Below the pieces are notes generated by a model. It did not search any database and had not been told where the DNA came from. It saw only the letters and a list, made by a program, of their open reading frames with translations. This document shows, one piece after another, positions 46,512 through 56,915 of a stretch of DNA of 64,000 nucleotides. Position 1 is the first letter of the stretch. Each line of letters opens with the position of its first letter. Source of the DNA: Girardinichthys multiradiatus (lineage: Eukaryota; Chordata; Actinopteri; Cyprinodontiformes; Goodeidae); the NCBI RefSeq assembly GCF_021462225.1, contig NC_061795.1, forward strand, positions 620,001-684,000, in the 5' to 3' direction. The translations under genes were made by a program, and so were the position numbers.

Positions 46512-46667
46512 CTTGTCTTTGCCTGTGCTTTCATCCTTGAGTACAGTCCAGGTCCTTCCGTCATTACTGTGGGCTACTTTGAAAGACGAAACAAACTGGA
46601 TAGAGCCAAAGTCTTTTGCCCCCTGGGTGATGATTCCTGTTATCTTCTTGGGAGCCAACAGATCCAC
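46512..46667 (-). CDS. mfge8: mfge8 exon: middle of C2 discoidin domain
   Basis: The 156-bp exon, acceptor TTGTTTAG, donor GTTGGG, encodes [20 protein letters not shown] through [17 protein letters not shown] is the conserved core strand of the domain. Identical in length to the C1 counterpart (51144-51299), reflecting the C1/C2 duplication. Confidence 0.95.
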
Positions 46668-46746
46668 CTAAACAAACAAGAAACACCTTTATAAAAACAG
46701 TATGGTAGACTCAGACAAAACTCTTCTCCAGTGCGACCTCTCCCAC

Positions 46747-46931
46747 CTGCAGCCATTCAGACGGGGCGTTGGTGGCGGGAATCCAAGCATTGGTCTTGCC
46801 CTGCTTGTCCAGTCGAGCATAGTGTGGCAGCCAAGTGAATGCGTCGATGCCCCAGGTAGAGAAGGTGCTTGAGGCTGTGATCTGGCGGTCCGACACCAGT
46901 CGAGACTTCATGCCCATGGGCTCCGAACAAC
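46747..46931 (-). CDS. mfge8: mfge8 exon: start of C2 discoidin domain
   Basis: The 185-bp exon, acceptor ACTTCAG, donor GTGGGA, encodes [20 protein letters not shown] through SEWLQ. The [17 protein letters not shown] segment includes aromatic residues of the membrane-facing loops found in lactadherin C2. Confidence 0.95.
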
Positions 46932-48555
46932 CTGAAGTATTTGAATATACTGCGAGGGTGAGACCAGGAAGAAGGAAGCACCCAGAGAAAGAGGAGCAGA
47001 AAGAAATGGAAGGAAAGGATGACAGAAGAGGATGGAGAAGAAGCAGCTCAGGCCAGCCAGTGATGTGAAGCAGCAGACATCAAAATGACAATAAGGAGGA
47101 TGACAGCAGCAGGTGTATTGGATTGAAACATAGAAGAACTAGAGATGTACCAATCAGAGCTTTGTGTACAATTTAAACTTTCCTCAAAGCTGACATTTTC
47201 AGATTCATAACGTTCAAATATATCTTTCTAGTCTTCCTGGTGTGAGTGGCGCCTTAATGGAGGAGCAGAGGCAAGTTGCTGTAAAACAGGGTTTTACTCA
47301 GTTAATACTTTTGGTCCTCCCCATTTTAAACACTGCGGACATTAGGAACTCAAACAGGTCCCTGTGGAAAAAGTTCTTTAGACCCATACATTAGCTCTGC
47401 TACCAACTAGTGTTTAAATGTGTACTTGTATGAAGAAAAAAAAATTATTCAAATTTCACATAAAGTATATTTAAAACAACATCACCATCATTGGGGATCC
47501 CTTTGGGCCAACATTCCTGTGTATGCTGCCACAGCTAAGCTCTGGAGAATCTCATGCTATTAGCTTAAATACAGGTCAAAATATCAACCAATTTAAAAGT
47601 CTTCAGATTAATGCTCCAAGGACCTGAGCCCCTTTTTCATTTTAAACTGCCTTCACCTTATACTAGCAGCAGAGCAACATTCCTGTAAGTCTAACCTTCC
47701 TGGTATCTACAGTAGTCAGCTCTGGGTCAATTTCTTCCTTTGCTGAATTGCAAAAATAGAAAGTCAGGTCATCTTCTGCCAGTAACTTTCTCATTGATGG
47801 GGTTTGTGGGTGCAAGCTAATAGTGCCAAGTTGTGGTGAAAAAAAGCATAGATTTTTGAGTTTCTGGCCCACCAGTAAAAGGTCAGAGCCAGTCAAGCTG
47901 ACAATCTTCTGATTCCAGTTACCAGGTTCTCGATGCATCTCTAAGCAGAAGGAAACTCAACGCTGAAGCAAACTCTTGGAGCGCTCTATAACAAGGTCGG
48001 TCAAACAGCTAATTAGGCAGCATGAAACGTATTTAGTGAATGAATGTTTCTGACAGCATCTTCTTCTTTTATTGAACAAACTGAAGTGTGAGTTCATGCT
48101 GTAAATAGAAATAAAATCCAGAAGGTAAAGAGGAAACTGCACTAAAACGATGCCGCTTCAAACAGTGCATGATATGAATTTTAATGAGTGTTTAGAATAG
48201 GACAGAAATCCCTCCAATAAAGCTACTATTTTAAAATGATATGCATGTATATGCAAGATGAAAGAGGAGACACTGAAACAAACATCTAACAGTGCAATAG
48301 CCCTGCGAGTTCAAAGGAGGCATGCCGGCACATGAGAAAAAAATAAGTTGACATTTTCTGCAGCTCAGGGAAGACTTGAAACAAATAAAATAAATAGAAC
48401 CATAATAATCTGGGCTGAACATATTCACACATTTTAACATTTGATGCCTGTAGACTATGCAGTCATTCAGTTTGGATAAATGAATCTTGGATTGGACCAA
48501 CAGAGTTATTAACTGTCTTCAACCTTACTGAGCAGTAGAAAACCTCTGAAATATA

Positions 48556-50165
48556 CAGGTCCTTCTCAAAATATTAGCATATTGTGATAAAGTTCATTAT
48601 TTTCCATAATGTCATGATGAAAATGTAACATTCATATATTTTAGATTCATTGCACACTAACTGAAATATTTCAGGTCTTTTATTGTCTTAATATGGATGA
48701 TTTTGGCATACAGCTCATGAAAACCCAAAATTCATATCTCACAAAATTAGCATATCATTAAAAGGGTCTCTAAACGAGCTATGAACCTAATCATCTGAAT
48801 CAACGAGTTAACTCTAAACACCTGCAAAAGATTCCTGAGGCCTTTAAAACTCCCAGCCTGGTTCATCACTCAAAACCCCAATCATGGGTAAGACTGCCGA
48901 CCTGACTGCTGTCCAGAAGGCCACTATTGACACCCTCAAGCAAGAGGGTAAGACACAGAAAGACATTTCTGAACGAATAGGCTGTTCCCAGAGTGCTGTA
49001 TCAAGGCACCTCAGTGGGAAGTCTGTGGGAAGGAAAAAGTGTGGCAGAAAACGCTGCACAACGAGAAGAGGTGACCGGACCCTGAGGAAGATTGTGGAGA
49101 AGGGCCGATTCCAGACCTTGGGGGACCTGCGGAAGCAGTGGACTGAGTCTGGAGTAGAAACATCCAGAGCCACCGTGCACAGGCGTGTGCAGGAAATGGG
49201 CTACAGGTGCCGCATTCTCCAGGTCAAGCCACTTTTGAACCAGAAACAGCAGCAGAAGCGCCTGACCTGGGCTACAGAGAAGCAGCACTGGACTGTTGCT
49301 CAGTGGTCCAAAGTACGTTTTTCAGATGAAAGCAAATTCTGCATGTCATTCGGAAATCAAGGTGCCAGAGTCTGGAGGAAGACTGGGGAGAAGGAAATGC
49401 CAAAATGCCAGAAGTCCAGTGTCAAGTACCCACAGTCAGTGATGGTCTGGGGTGCCGTGTCAGCTGCTGGTGTTGGTCCACTGTGTTTTATCAAGGGCAG
49501 GGTCAATGCAGCTAGCTATCAGGAGATTTTGGAGCACTTCATGCTTCCATCTGCTGAAAAGCTTTATGGAGATGAAGATTTCATTTTTCAGCACGACCTG
49601 GCACCTGCTCACAGTGCCAAAACCACTGGTTAATGGTTTACTGACCATGGTATCACTGTGCTCAATTGGCCTGCCAACTCTCCTGACCTGAACCCCATAG
49701 AGAATCTGTGGGATATTGTGAAGAGAATGTTGAGAGACTCAAGACCCAACACTCTGGATGAGCTAAAGGCCGCTATCGAAGCATCCTGGGCCTCCATAAG
49801 ACCTCAGCAGTGCCACAGGCTGATTGCCTCCATGCCACGCCGCATTGAAGCAGTCATTTCTGCCAAAGGATTCCTGACCAAGTATTGAGTGCATAACTGT
49901 ACATGATTATTTGAAGGTTGACGTTTTTTGTATTAAAAACACTTTTCTTTTATTGGTCGGATGAAATATGCTAATTTTGTGAGATAGGAATTTTGGGTTT
50001 TCATGAGCTGTATGCCAAAATCATCCGTATTAAGACAATAAAAGACCTGAAATATTTCAGTTAGTGTGCAATGAATCTAAAATATATGAATGTTAAATTT
50101 TCATCATGACATTATGAAAAATAATTAACTTTATCACAATATGCTAATATTTTGAGAAGGACCTG
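48556..50165 (+). mobile_element. Near-complete Tc1-family transposon in mfge8 intron
   Basis: The 1,610-bp element begins CAGGTCCTTCTCAAAATATT and ends with its reverse complement (AATATTTTGAGAAGGACCTG); TA flanks both ends (48554-48555, 50166-50167). Inverted repeats run about 200 bp. The transposase frame is on the plus strand, opposite to mfge8. Confidence 0.92.
48884..49888 (+). pseudogene. Tc1-family transposase with a single premature stop
   Basis: Frame from ATG 48884 (MGKTADLTAVQKATIDTL) to TGA at 49888 is interrupted only by an in-frame TAA at 49631-49633, after HSAKTTG. The same frame resumes as WFTDHGITVLNW and runs to FLTKY. Helix-turn-helix regions occupy the first roughly 110 residues. 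Catalytic landmarks are all present: FSDESKF, FQHDLAPAHS and [11 protein letters not shown], so all three acids survive. The stop removes the third acid from the translated product. Total length about 334 codons, normal for the family. Confidence 0.92.
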
Positions 50166-50337
50166 TATTCAAATTCTGAGTGTGAAGAGGAAGCAAGAAC
50201 TAATCACTAGCGTATCAAAAGATCTCTTTGAAAACATCTCTAGCCATCTGGAGCCATTGGATATAAAGCTAATTTTAGTCAAAAGTGACCTGATAACTGT
50301 GTCTGGACACTTAGTGGGTGTTTCTGTGGGAGTTTAC

Positions 50338-50482
50338 CGTTGAGTTCACAGCCCACCAGCTCCATGCGCAGGGTGCAGGCCATGCGACACACAACAGGAA
50401 TGATGCGGATGTACTGAGCGATAATTGGGGGGTCGAAAAAGTTGGTCTTAATGCTGTCATTGTCCACGTTCCCCACAAAAAC
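50338..50482 (-). CDS. mfge8: mfge8 exon: end of C1 discoidin domain
   Basis: The 145-bp exon, acceptor TTTCATAG, donor GTAAAC, encodes [20 protein letters not shown] through MELVGCELN. It leaves phase 1 for the C2 start. Confidence 0.95.
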
Positions 50483-50589
50483 CTATGAAAAAAGGAGGGA
50501 ATGAAAAATTCTGACAGCTGTTCTTTGGTTGATCAGCAGCGACAGATTAAAAACTGTAAAGGAGTAAAAGGGAGTAATGACGTGATGCA

Positions 50590-50940
50590 AGTGTATTCAT
50601 CTCTCTTTATTCAGAAAATAGCTGAAGCTCAGTCAGATTGGATGGAGAACATCTGCAGACATTCATTTTTAAGTTTTGGCACAGAGTGAATGTCCCTGCT
50701 GCGGAAAATGATCCCCATAGCATGATGCTGCCATCTCCGTGTCGGAATAGTGCGTTCAGGGTGCAAATGCATGCCAGAAATTTCAGATTTTCATTTATGT
50801 TTTCCACCTCACTATCAAGCACTACTTTGTGCTGGTCTATCACATAGAAACCCAGTTAAATAGAGTGGAGTAAAGTTTGAGACCGAAGCATTCCTATTTA
50901 TAAAGTCTATAATTTTGCAAGGCTCTCTGTTCCAATAAAA
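50590..50940 (-). mobile_element. Internally deleted Tc1 relic in mfge8 intron
   Basis: Reverse Tc1 landmarks: CTCAGTCAGATTGGATGGAG, CATAGCATGATGCTGCCATC, GTGCTGGTCTATCACATAGA, ending near TAATTTTGCAAGGCTCTCTG. Confidence 0.6.
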
Positions 50941-51143
50941 ATCTATTTTGGGAGTATTATGTCTCTAATGTCACCTGTATTTGATATATTTTATAGTATG
51001 GCGAGCCACAAATAAATCTGTCTGCCTCTAGTGGGTCAATGGCATCCTAAAACCTTTACTAGACTTGGTGCCTCTTGATAAAACAATAATTTATTCTAAT
51101 CAGTTTACAACATTCTTGGAGACAACAGTGCCCCTGTCCTTAC

Positions 51144-51299
51144 TTGGTCCTTTCTCCGTCCTTCAGTCCTGTACATGGTGTATGTCTTGCCATCCACACT
51201 GGAAGCCACTTTGAAGCCCTTAATGAACTCCGCTGTACCAATGCGACTTGCACCCTGCGTCACAATGCCGATGAAGCGCATCTTTCTCTGCATGTTGAT
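51144..51299 (-). CDS. mfge8: mfge8 exon: middle of C1 discoidin domain
   Basis: The 156-bp exon, acceptor TTTCTAG, donor GTAAGG, encodes INMQRKMRFIGIVTQGASRI through EGRRKDQ. FIGIVTQGA corresponds to the conserved core strand. Phase 0 at both ends. Confidence 0.95.
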
Positions 51300-51587
51300 C
51301 TAGAAACAGATAAAAACAATTTCAACTTTTAAAGGAAACCCGCAAAGAGTTCTGGCATTAAAGCAGGTCAGGACAGTTTGCTAATTAGTGTTTAATAAGA
51401 GGGAAGACAAAATAGAAAAAAAGGCAAAGTCTCCCCAATGTTTAACAAGTCATAAAAAGGAACCTTGGATTGGTTCCCTCGTAACTAAAGAGCACTACTG
51501 GAGTTCTAAAGCCTACATCTTTCATCTGCTATACGAGCATTGATCCAAACTGCCCTTGTTACACTGAAATAAAATCACTGTTGTAAC

Positions 51588-51769
51588 CTCAATCCATGGA
51601 TTCTTGTCATGAGCAGCTGCACTCCAGGCATTGACCAGCCCCTTATTGTGGAGACGGGCAAGCTCCGGACCCCAGCGCTGGAGGCCCAGCATGCTGTAGC
51701 GGACTGATGAGGCAGAGATCTGGGACTCGGCGATGCCTCCTCCCTCCATGCCGAGCAGAGAAATACAGC
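51588..51769 (-). CDS. mfge8: mfge8 exon: start of C1 discoidin domain
   Basis: The 182-bp exon, acceptor TTCTGCAG, donor GTTACA, encodes [19 protein letters not shown] through NPWIE. The segment [20 protein letters not shown] is strikingly like MFGE8 C1. The first codon is shared with EGF3 (phase 1). Confidence 0.95.
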
Positions 51770-52354
51770 CTGCAGAAGAGAAATGGTGTGAACAATCATC
51801 TTCTAGCATTTAACCTTGATGGAGTCCAGTTTCTCCAAGAAACAAAATTAACAAATTATTAAATCTGAATTTATGTTTCATTTACTGATTTGTAAAGCCC
51901 TTTAAAACATCCAAATCGGAGAACAAAGCGCATAACAATATAATTTCTGTCAAAAACCAATTTTCTTTGTGTGACGCAGTGAAAGGACACCTAATGTACT
52001 AATGTATAGTCAAGCACTATGGATCGTTTTATGCATCACTGCTCCACATGGCCTATACACTCTCAGTACTTTAGGGACCATAAAATCCTTCAAGATACAC
52101 GGCACTGAATCAGCAAAGTTGAATAAAATATTGATCTCTCATTCAAAGCAAGCCATTTTTATTCTTTTTATTGATCATCCTGAAGCTCAGCAGTTGTCCA
52201 ATTTCCCAACCCAATTATCTTTGATTTAGTCTTTCACTTCTCTTCTTTCCATTGCAGTTCTTCCGTGATGTCACTGATCCCTCGTTTAATCATGTCTACT
52301 ATTAGGTCGGAGCATTTTGTAAGACAGTGATGTGCAAGTCAGCTACACACTTAC

Positions 52355-52468
52355 GCAGTTGGCAATGTCTGCCCACATATGGAGGAGGGCAGTGGCATTT
52401 GAAATCTCCATCCAAGTCTCTGCAGGTGCCACCGTTCTCACACGGCTGGCCAGCACAGTCGTTTACAT
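52355..52468 (-). CDS. mfge8: mfge8 exon: EGF-like domain 3
   Basis: The 114-bp exon, acceptor TCTGCAG, donor GTAAGT, encodes [15 protein letters not shown] through YVGRHCQLR. Six EGF cysteines are present, and the leading N-V-N-D-C resembles the calcium-binding EGF consensus. It joins C1 directly. Confidence 0.94.
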
Positions 52469-52921
52469 CTGCAGAGAGATGAACCACGTTGCCATTTACT
52501 ACAGTCAAGAGGGATTATAGGCCGAGGTCCATTTCACGTATAATAGGAGTTAGAAATGAGAAACGAGCTAAATGTCATGCTCTAAACAAGCTTACAGTGC
52601 CTTGCAAAAAGTACTCATGCTCCTTGAACAGGCAACATAACAACCACAGATTTCAATGAATTATATTGGGATTTTATGTGATAGCCCAACTTTATGTAAT
52701 GTATGATTGTAAAATGAATCAAAAATATTTGTAAAATGTAAAAATCTGAAAGACACTTTCCACCCCCTTTAAGCTGATATGCCTAAATAAAATCCTTGCT
52801 CTGGTTGTATGTTTTTGCTCATAGTCTGAAATCTTTTGCAGTCTCCACCAGGTTTTCTTTTACGTTTCTCCTGTATATCGCATCACTCATCTTCCCATTA
52901 ATTCTAACCAGCTCCTCTCTT

Positions 52922-55737
52922 CGTACTCGTCGTCTTCCGCTTATCTGGGACCGGGTCGCGGGGGCAGCAGACTCAGCAGAGACACCCAGACGTCCCTCTC
53001 CCCAGACACCTCCTCCAGCTCCTCCAGGGGGAGCCCAAGGCGTTCCCAGGCCAGCCGAGAGACATAGTCCCTCCAGCGTGTCCTGGGCCGTCCCCTGGGC
53101 CTCCTCCTGGTGGGACGTGCCTGGAACACCTCCCGAGGAAGGCGTCCAGGAGGCATCCAGTATAGATGCCCGAGCCACCTCAACTGGCTCCTTTCAATGT
53201 GGAGAAGCAGCGGCTCTACTCCGAGCTCCTCCTGGATGGCCGAGCTCCTCACCCTATCTCTAAGGGAGTGCCCGGCCACCCTACGGAGGAAGCTCATTTC
53301 AGCCGCTTGTATCCAGGATCTCGTTCTTTCGGTCATGACCCAAAGTTCATGGCCATAGGTGAGGGTAGGAACGTAGACCGACCAGTAAATTGAGAGGTTC
53401 GCTTGTCGGCTCAGCTCTATCTTCACCACAATGGACCGGCACAGCGCCCCCATTACTGTGGCAGCTGCACCGATCCGTCTGTCGATCTCCCGCTCCATTC
53501 TTCCCTCACTCGTGAACAAGACCCCGAGATACTTAAACTCCTCCACTTGAGGCAGGAACTCCCCTCCAACCTGAAGAGGACAAGCCACCCTTTTCCGGTC
53601 AAGAACGATGGCCTTGGATTTGGAGGAGCTGATCTTCATCCCAGCCGCTTCACACTCGGCTGCGAACCGCCCCAGTGCATGCTGTAGGTCATGGCTAGAA
53701 GGGGCCAGCAGGACCAAATCATCCTCTGGTCCCCAAACCAGACCCCCTCCGGCCCTTGGCTGCGCCTAGAAATTCTGTCCATAAAAGTTATGAACAGGAC
53801 CGGTGACAAAGGGCAGCCCTGCTGGAGTCCAACATGCACTGGGAACAGGTCCGACTTAGTGCCGGCAATGCGGACCAAACTCCTGTTCCGCTCGTACAGG
53901 GACCGGATGGCCCCTAATAAAGGGCCCCCGATTCCATACTCCTGGAGCACCCCCCACAGGGCAATACGAGGGACACAGTCGAATGCTTTCTCCAGATCCA
54001 CAAAACACATGAACCCTCGAGCACCCTGTAGAGGGTATAGAGCTGGTCCAGTGTTCCACGGCCGGGACGAAAACCACACTGTTCCTCCTGAAGCCGAGGT
54101 TCGACTATCGGTCGGACTCTCCTCTCCAATACCCTGGCGTAGGCCTTACCAGGGAGGCTGAGGAGTGTGATCCCCCTGTAGTTGGAACACACTCTCTGGT
54201 CACCCTTCTTATGAAGGGGGACCACCACCCCAGTTTGCCAGTCCAGAGGCACTTTCCCTGACCGCCACGCAATGTTGAAGAGGCATGACAGCCCTACAAA
54301 ATCCAGAGACTTGACGTACTCAGGGCGGATCTCATCCACCGCTGAAGCCCTGCCAACGAGAAGCTTTTAAACCACCTCGGTGACTTCAGCCTGGGTGATG
54401 ACAGAGTCTAACCCCGAGTCCCCAGCCTCTGTTTCCACCACGGAATGCGTGATGGCAGGATTGAGGAGATCCTCGAAGTACTCCTTCCACCGCCCGATAA
54501 TGTCCTCAGTCGAGGTCAGCAGTCTCCTGCCCCCACTATAAACAGTGTTGGCGAAGCACTTCTTCCCCCTCCTGAGGCGCCGGACAGTTTGCCAGAATTG
54601 CTTTGAGGCCAACCGGTAGTCCTTCTCCATGGCCTCACCGAACTCCTACCAGGCCCGGGTTTTTGCCTCTGCCACAGCCAGGGCCGCAGCACCATTGGCC
54701 TCACAGTACCCGTCAGCCGCCTCAGGAGTCCCACAAGCCAACCACAGCCAATAGAACTCCTTCAACTTGACAGCATCCCTTACTGCCGGTGTCCACAACC
54801 GGGTTCGAGGATTTCCGCTGCGACAGGCACCGCAGACCTTACGGCCACAGCTACGGGCGGCAGCATCGACAAAAGATGCGAAGAACATGGTCCACTCGGA
54901 CTCTATGTCTCCAACATCCCCCGGAATCTGGTCAAAGCTCTCCCGGAGGTGAGAGTTGAATTCATCTCTGGCCAATGGCTCTGCCAGACGTTCCCAGCAG
55001 ACCCTCCCGATCACGCCTCTCCAGGTGTCACTGTCATTTCCCACGTAGGCGTTGAAGTCTCCCAGCAGAATAATGGAGTCCCCGGGAGGGCCACTATCCA
55101 GCACCCCGACAGGGACGTCAAGAAGGCCGGGTACTCTGCACTACCGCTCGGCCCGTAGGCCGAAACGACAGTCAGAAACCTGTCCCCAACCCGAAGGCAC
55201 AGGTATGCAACCCTCTCAAGCACCGGGGTAAACACCAACACGTGACGGCTGAGCTGGGGGGCAACAAGCAAACCCACCCCAATCTGCCGCCTCTCCCCTT
55301 GGGACACTCCAGAGTAGAAGAGAGTCCAGCCTCCCTCGAGGAGATGGTTTCCAGAGCCCACGCTGTGCGTGAAGGTGAGCCCAACTATTTTTAGTCGATA
55401 TCTCTCGACCTCCCGCACAAGCTCAGGCTCCTTCCCCCCCAGCGAGCCTAAGCATCTGGGGATCGGGCCGCCAAGGTCTCCACCTTCGTCTGCCGCCCAA
55501 TCCTCTTTGCACCGGTCCCTCACGGTTCCCCCTGCAGGTGGTGGGCCCACTGGGGGATGACCTCGCGTCTCTTGTTCGGGCTTGGCCCGGCCGGGTCCCG
55601 CGAGGAGCAACCCAGCCACCAGGCGCTCTCCGACGAGTCCCGACCCCAGGCCTGGCTCCAGGTTGGGACCCCGGCTCCGCCGTACCGGGCGACCTCACGT
55701 GCCTCGATTGTGTGGTCCTCATGAGAGTGTCTTGGTG
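52922..55737 (-). mobile_element. Rex/L2-type LINE, nearly full-length but broken, 9-bp target duplication
   Basis: Flanked by TCCTCTCTT at 52913-52921 and 55738-55746. Minus-strand frames, in order from 55.6 kb down: an ELVREVERYRLKIVGLTF start, a SIILLGDFNAYVGND endonuclease end (54646-55104), GFRPGRGTLDQLYTLYR and GLQQGCPLSPVLF of the reverse transcriptase (about 53.8-54.1 kb), KSKAIVLDRKRV and the long C-terminal part (52941-53717) ending LLSLLPPRPGPR. Frames shift several times, so it is inactive. GC content is well above its surroundings. There is no RNase H domain. Confidence 0.85.
52941..53717 (-). pseudogene. LINE ORF2 C-terminal fragment
   Basis: A 258-codon frame begins just after the RT active-site region (MVLLAPSSHDLQ follows the usual FADD box). 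It contains GGEFLPQVEEFKYLGVLF and YGHELWVMTERTRSW, and ends in the arginine-rich RPRGRPRTRWRDYVSRL block typical of this LINE family. It is the longest surviving part of the element; upstream parts are in other frames. Confidence 0.85.
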
Positions 55738-56044
55738 TCCTCTCTTGGTGTTGAAGAAAAATATGTCCCACAGCATGATACTGCCACCACTATGTTTCAC
55801 TGTGGGGATGGTATGTGAAGCATTCATTCCACCACAAAGTGTTTTGCATGCAGGCCAAATGGTTTAGTTTTGGATTCCATTTCTTGAAAGCATCTCCTAC
55901 TTTAGCAAAATGGCTTTTCTTGCCACTTTTCAATAGAAGGATTTGTAGAAAGCAAAGCTAAGGAATCTGAAGGTAATCTGTAGTACTGGGTTTTATTTAG
56001 GGTTATTTACGAAAGGGGATTGAATACATTGCTTTCTCTTGCTC

Positions 56045-56915
56045 TCGGTGGAAGACACACATGTTTTCTCTCCCACCCACCCACCCAGCTGATCCCTGCT
56101 TCTGCTTTTTGTCTGTATTTTTCTCAAAGCCTCGCTTTGCATATCCTCCAAACTTTTAAATTATGGATTTGGTCAGTTGGTCTCTCAACGTAATTGATCA
56201 AATTTTTTTCTTTTCAATGGGAAGATAGGGTAAAGGAGACCTTCTTGTCCAGGCGGGACGTTCTTCTCTGGAAACACAACGGATTCTTGGCAGCAGTGGA
56301 AGGTTGTGTTCCTGACTACGATGTCGGTCGAGGACGTAGAAAATGTGTACATATTTGGATTCTGATAACAGGATTTCTGCTTTTTGGAGTTTGTGGTTAC
56401 CTGGCTTATCGAGCTTAATCGGGTTTTTTGTACTGAAATATGATTTTTTTTCTTCCTATCTTGCTTTACCTAAATGTGTGATTTCATTACTTTTTCATTG
56501 ATTTTTAGTTTAATTAGACGGATTACCAGCAAAAGCCAATTATTATTAGTAATTTGGACTTTAGCTGCTCTTACACCAATGACCCAGCTTTCTTAATTAG
56601 ACTACAATGATTATTTCTTAGTTCAACTTCAGCACCTGTAAAAGCAATACATCATTAGCACCTGAAAATGTGGATTAAAGCTGTTTTGTACCAGTGACTC
56701 AGCTTCCCTAGTTATAATTCAGTGGAATGATGAGACTATTTCTCAGAAGGATTCATAGATTTTTAGATTTCTTAGAAGGATTGTAGTATCATTTGATTTG
56801 TTTTTCTGTGTCTGTATCTGTGTTTATTTTCTTTGTGATTGTATTGTAATTGTATGTAAAGCGCTTTGAGTGTCTCGTTACTGAAAAGCGCTATATAAAT
56901 AGACTTACCTTACAA
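56045..56915 (+). mobile_element. Interspersed repeat 3' region with small membrane ORF
   Basis: Ends with GTAAAGCGCTTTGAGTGTCT and AAAAGCGCTATATAAATA, a tail shared by many fish retroelements. The left border is uncertain. It contains the 74-codon frame listed next. Confidence 0.4.
56194..56418 (+). CDS. Small ORF with C-terminal membrane segment, unidentified
   Basis: Seventy-four codons. The N-terminal half is polar (WEDRVKETFLSRRDVLLWKH) and the C-terminal part is a plausible transmembrane helix (IWILITGFLLFGVCGYLAY) preceded by RGRRK. I do not recognise it. Position just upstream of a retroelement-type tail suggests it is the end of a transposon protein rather than a host gene; the true start may lie upstream. 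Confidence 0.3.
   Translation: MIKFFSFQWEDRVKETFLSRRDVLLWKHNGFLAAVEGCVPDYDVGRGRRKCVHIWILITGFLLFGVCGYLAYRA

Larger units (their letters stand above)
46932..50337 (-). other. mfge8: mfge8 intron between C1 and C2
   Basis: A 3.4-kb intron. Nearly half is the Tc1 element at 48556-50165; the remainder (46932-48555) shows no recognised element. Confidence 0.6.
52595..56040 (-). mobile_element. Tc1 relic interrupted by a LINE
   Basis: The left end CAGTGCCTTGCAAAAAGTAC follows a TA (52593-52594). Reverse Tc1 sequence runs to about 52912 (CATCTTCCCATTAATTCTAA) and resumes at about 55747 (CAGCATGATACTGCCACCAC, TCACTGTGGGGATGG). The right terminus is lost near 56040. The interruption is the LINE at 52922-55737. 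Confidence 0.75.
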
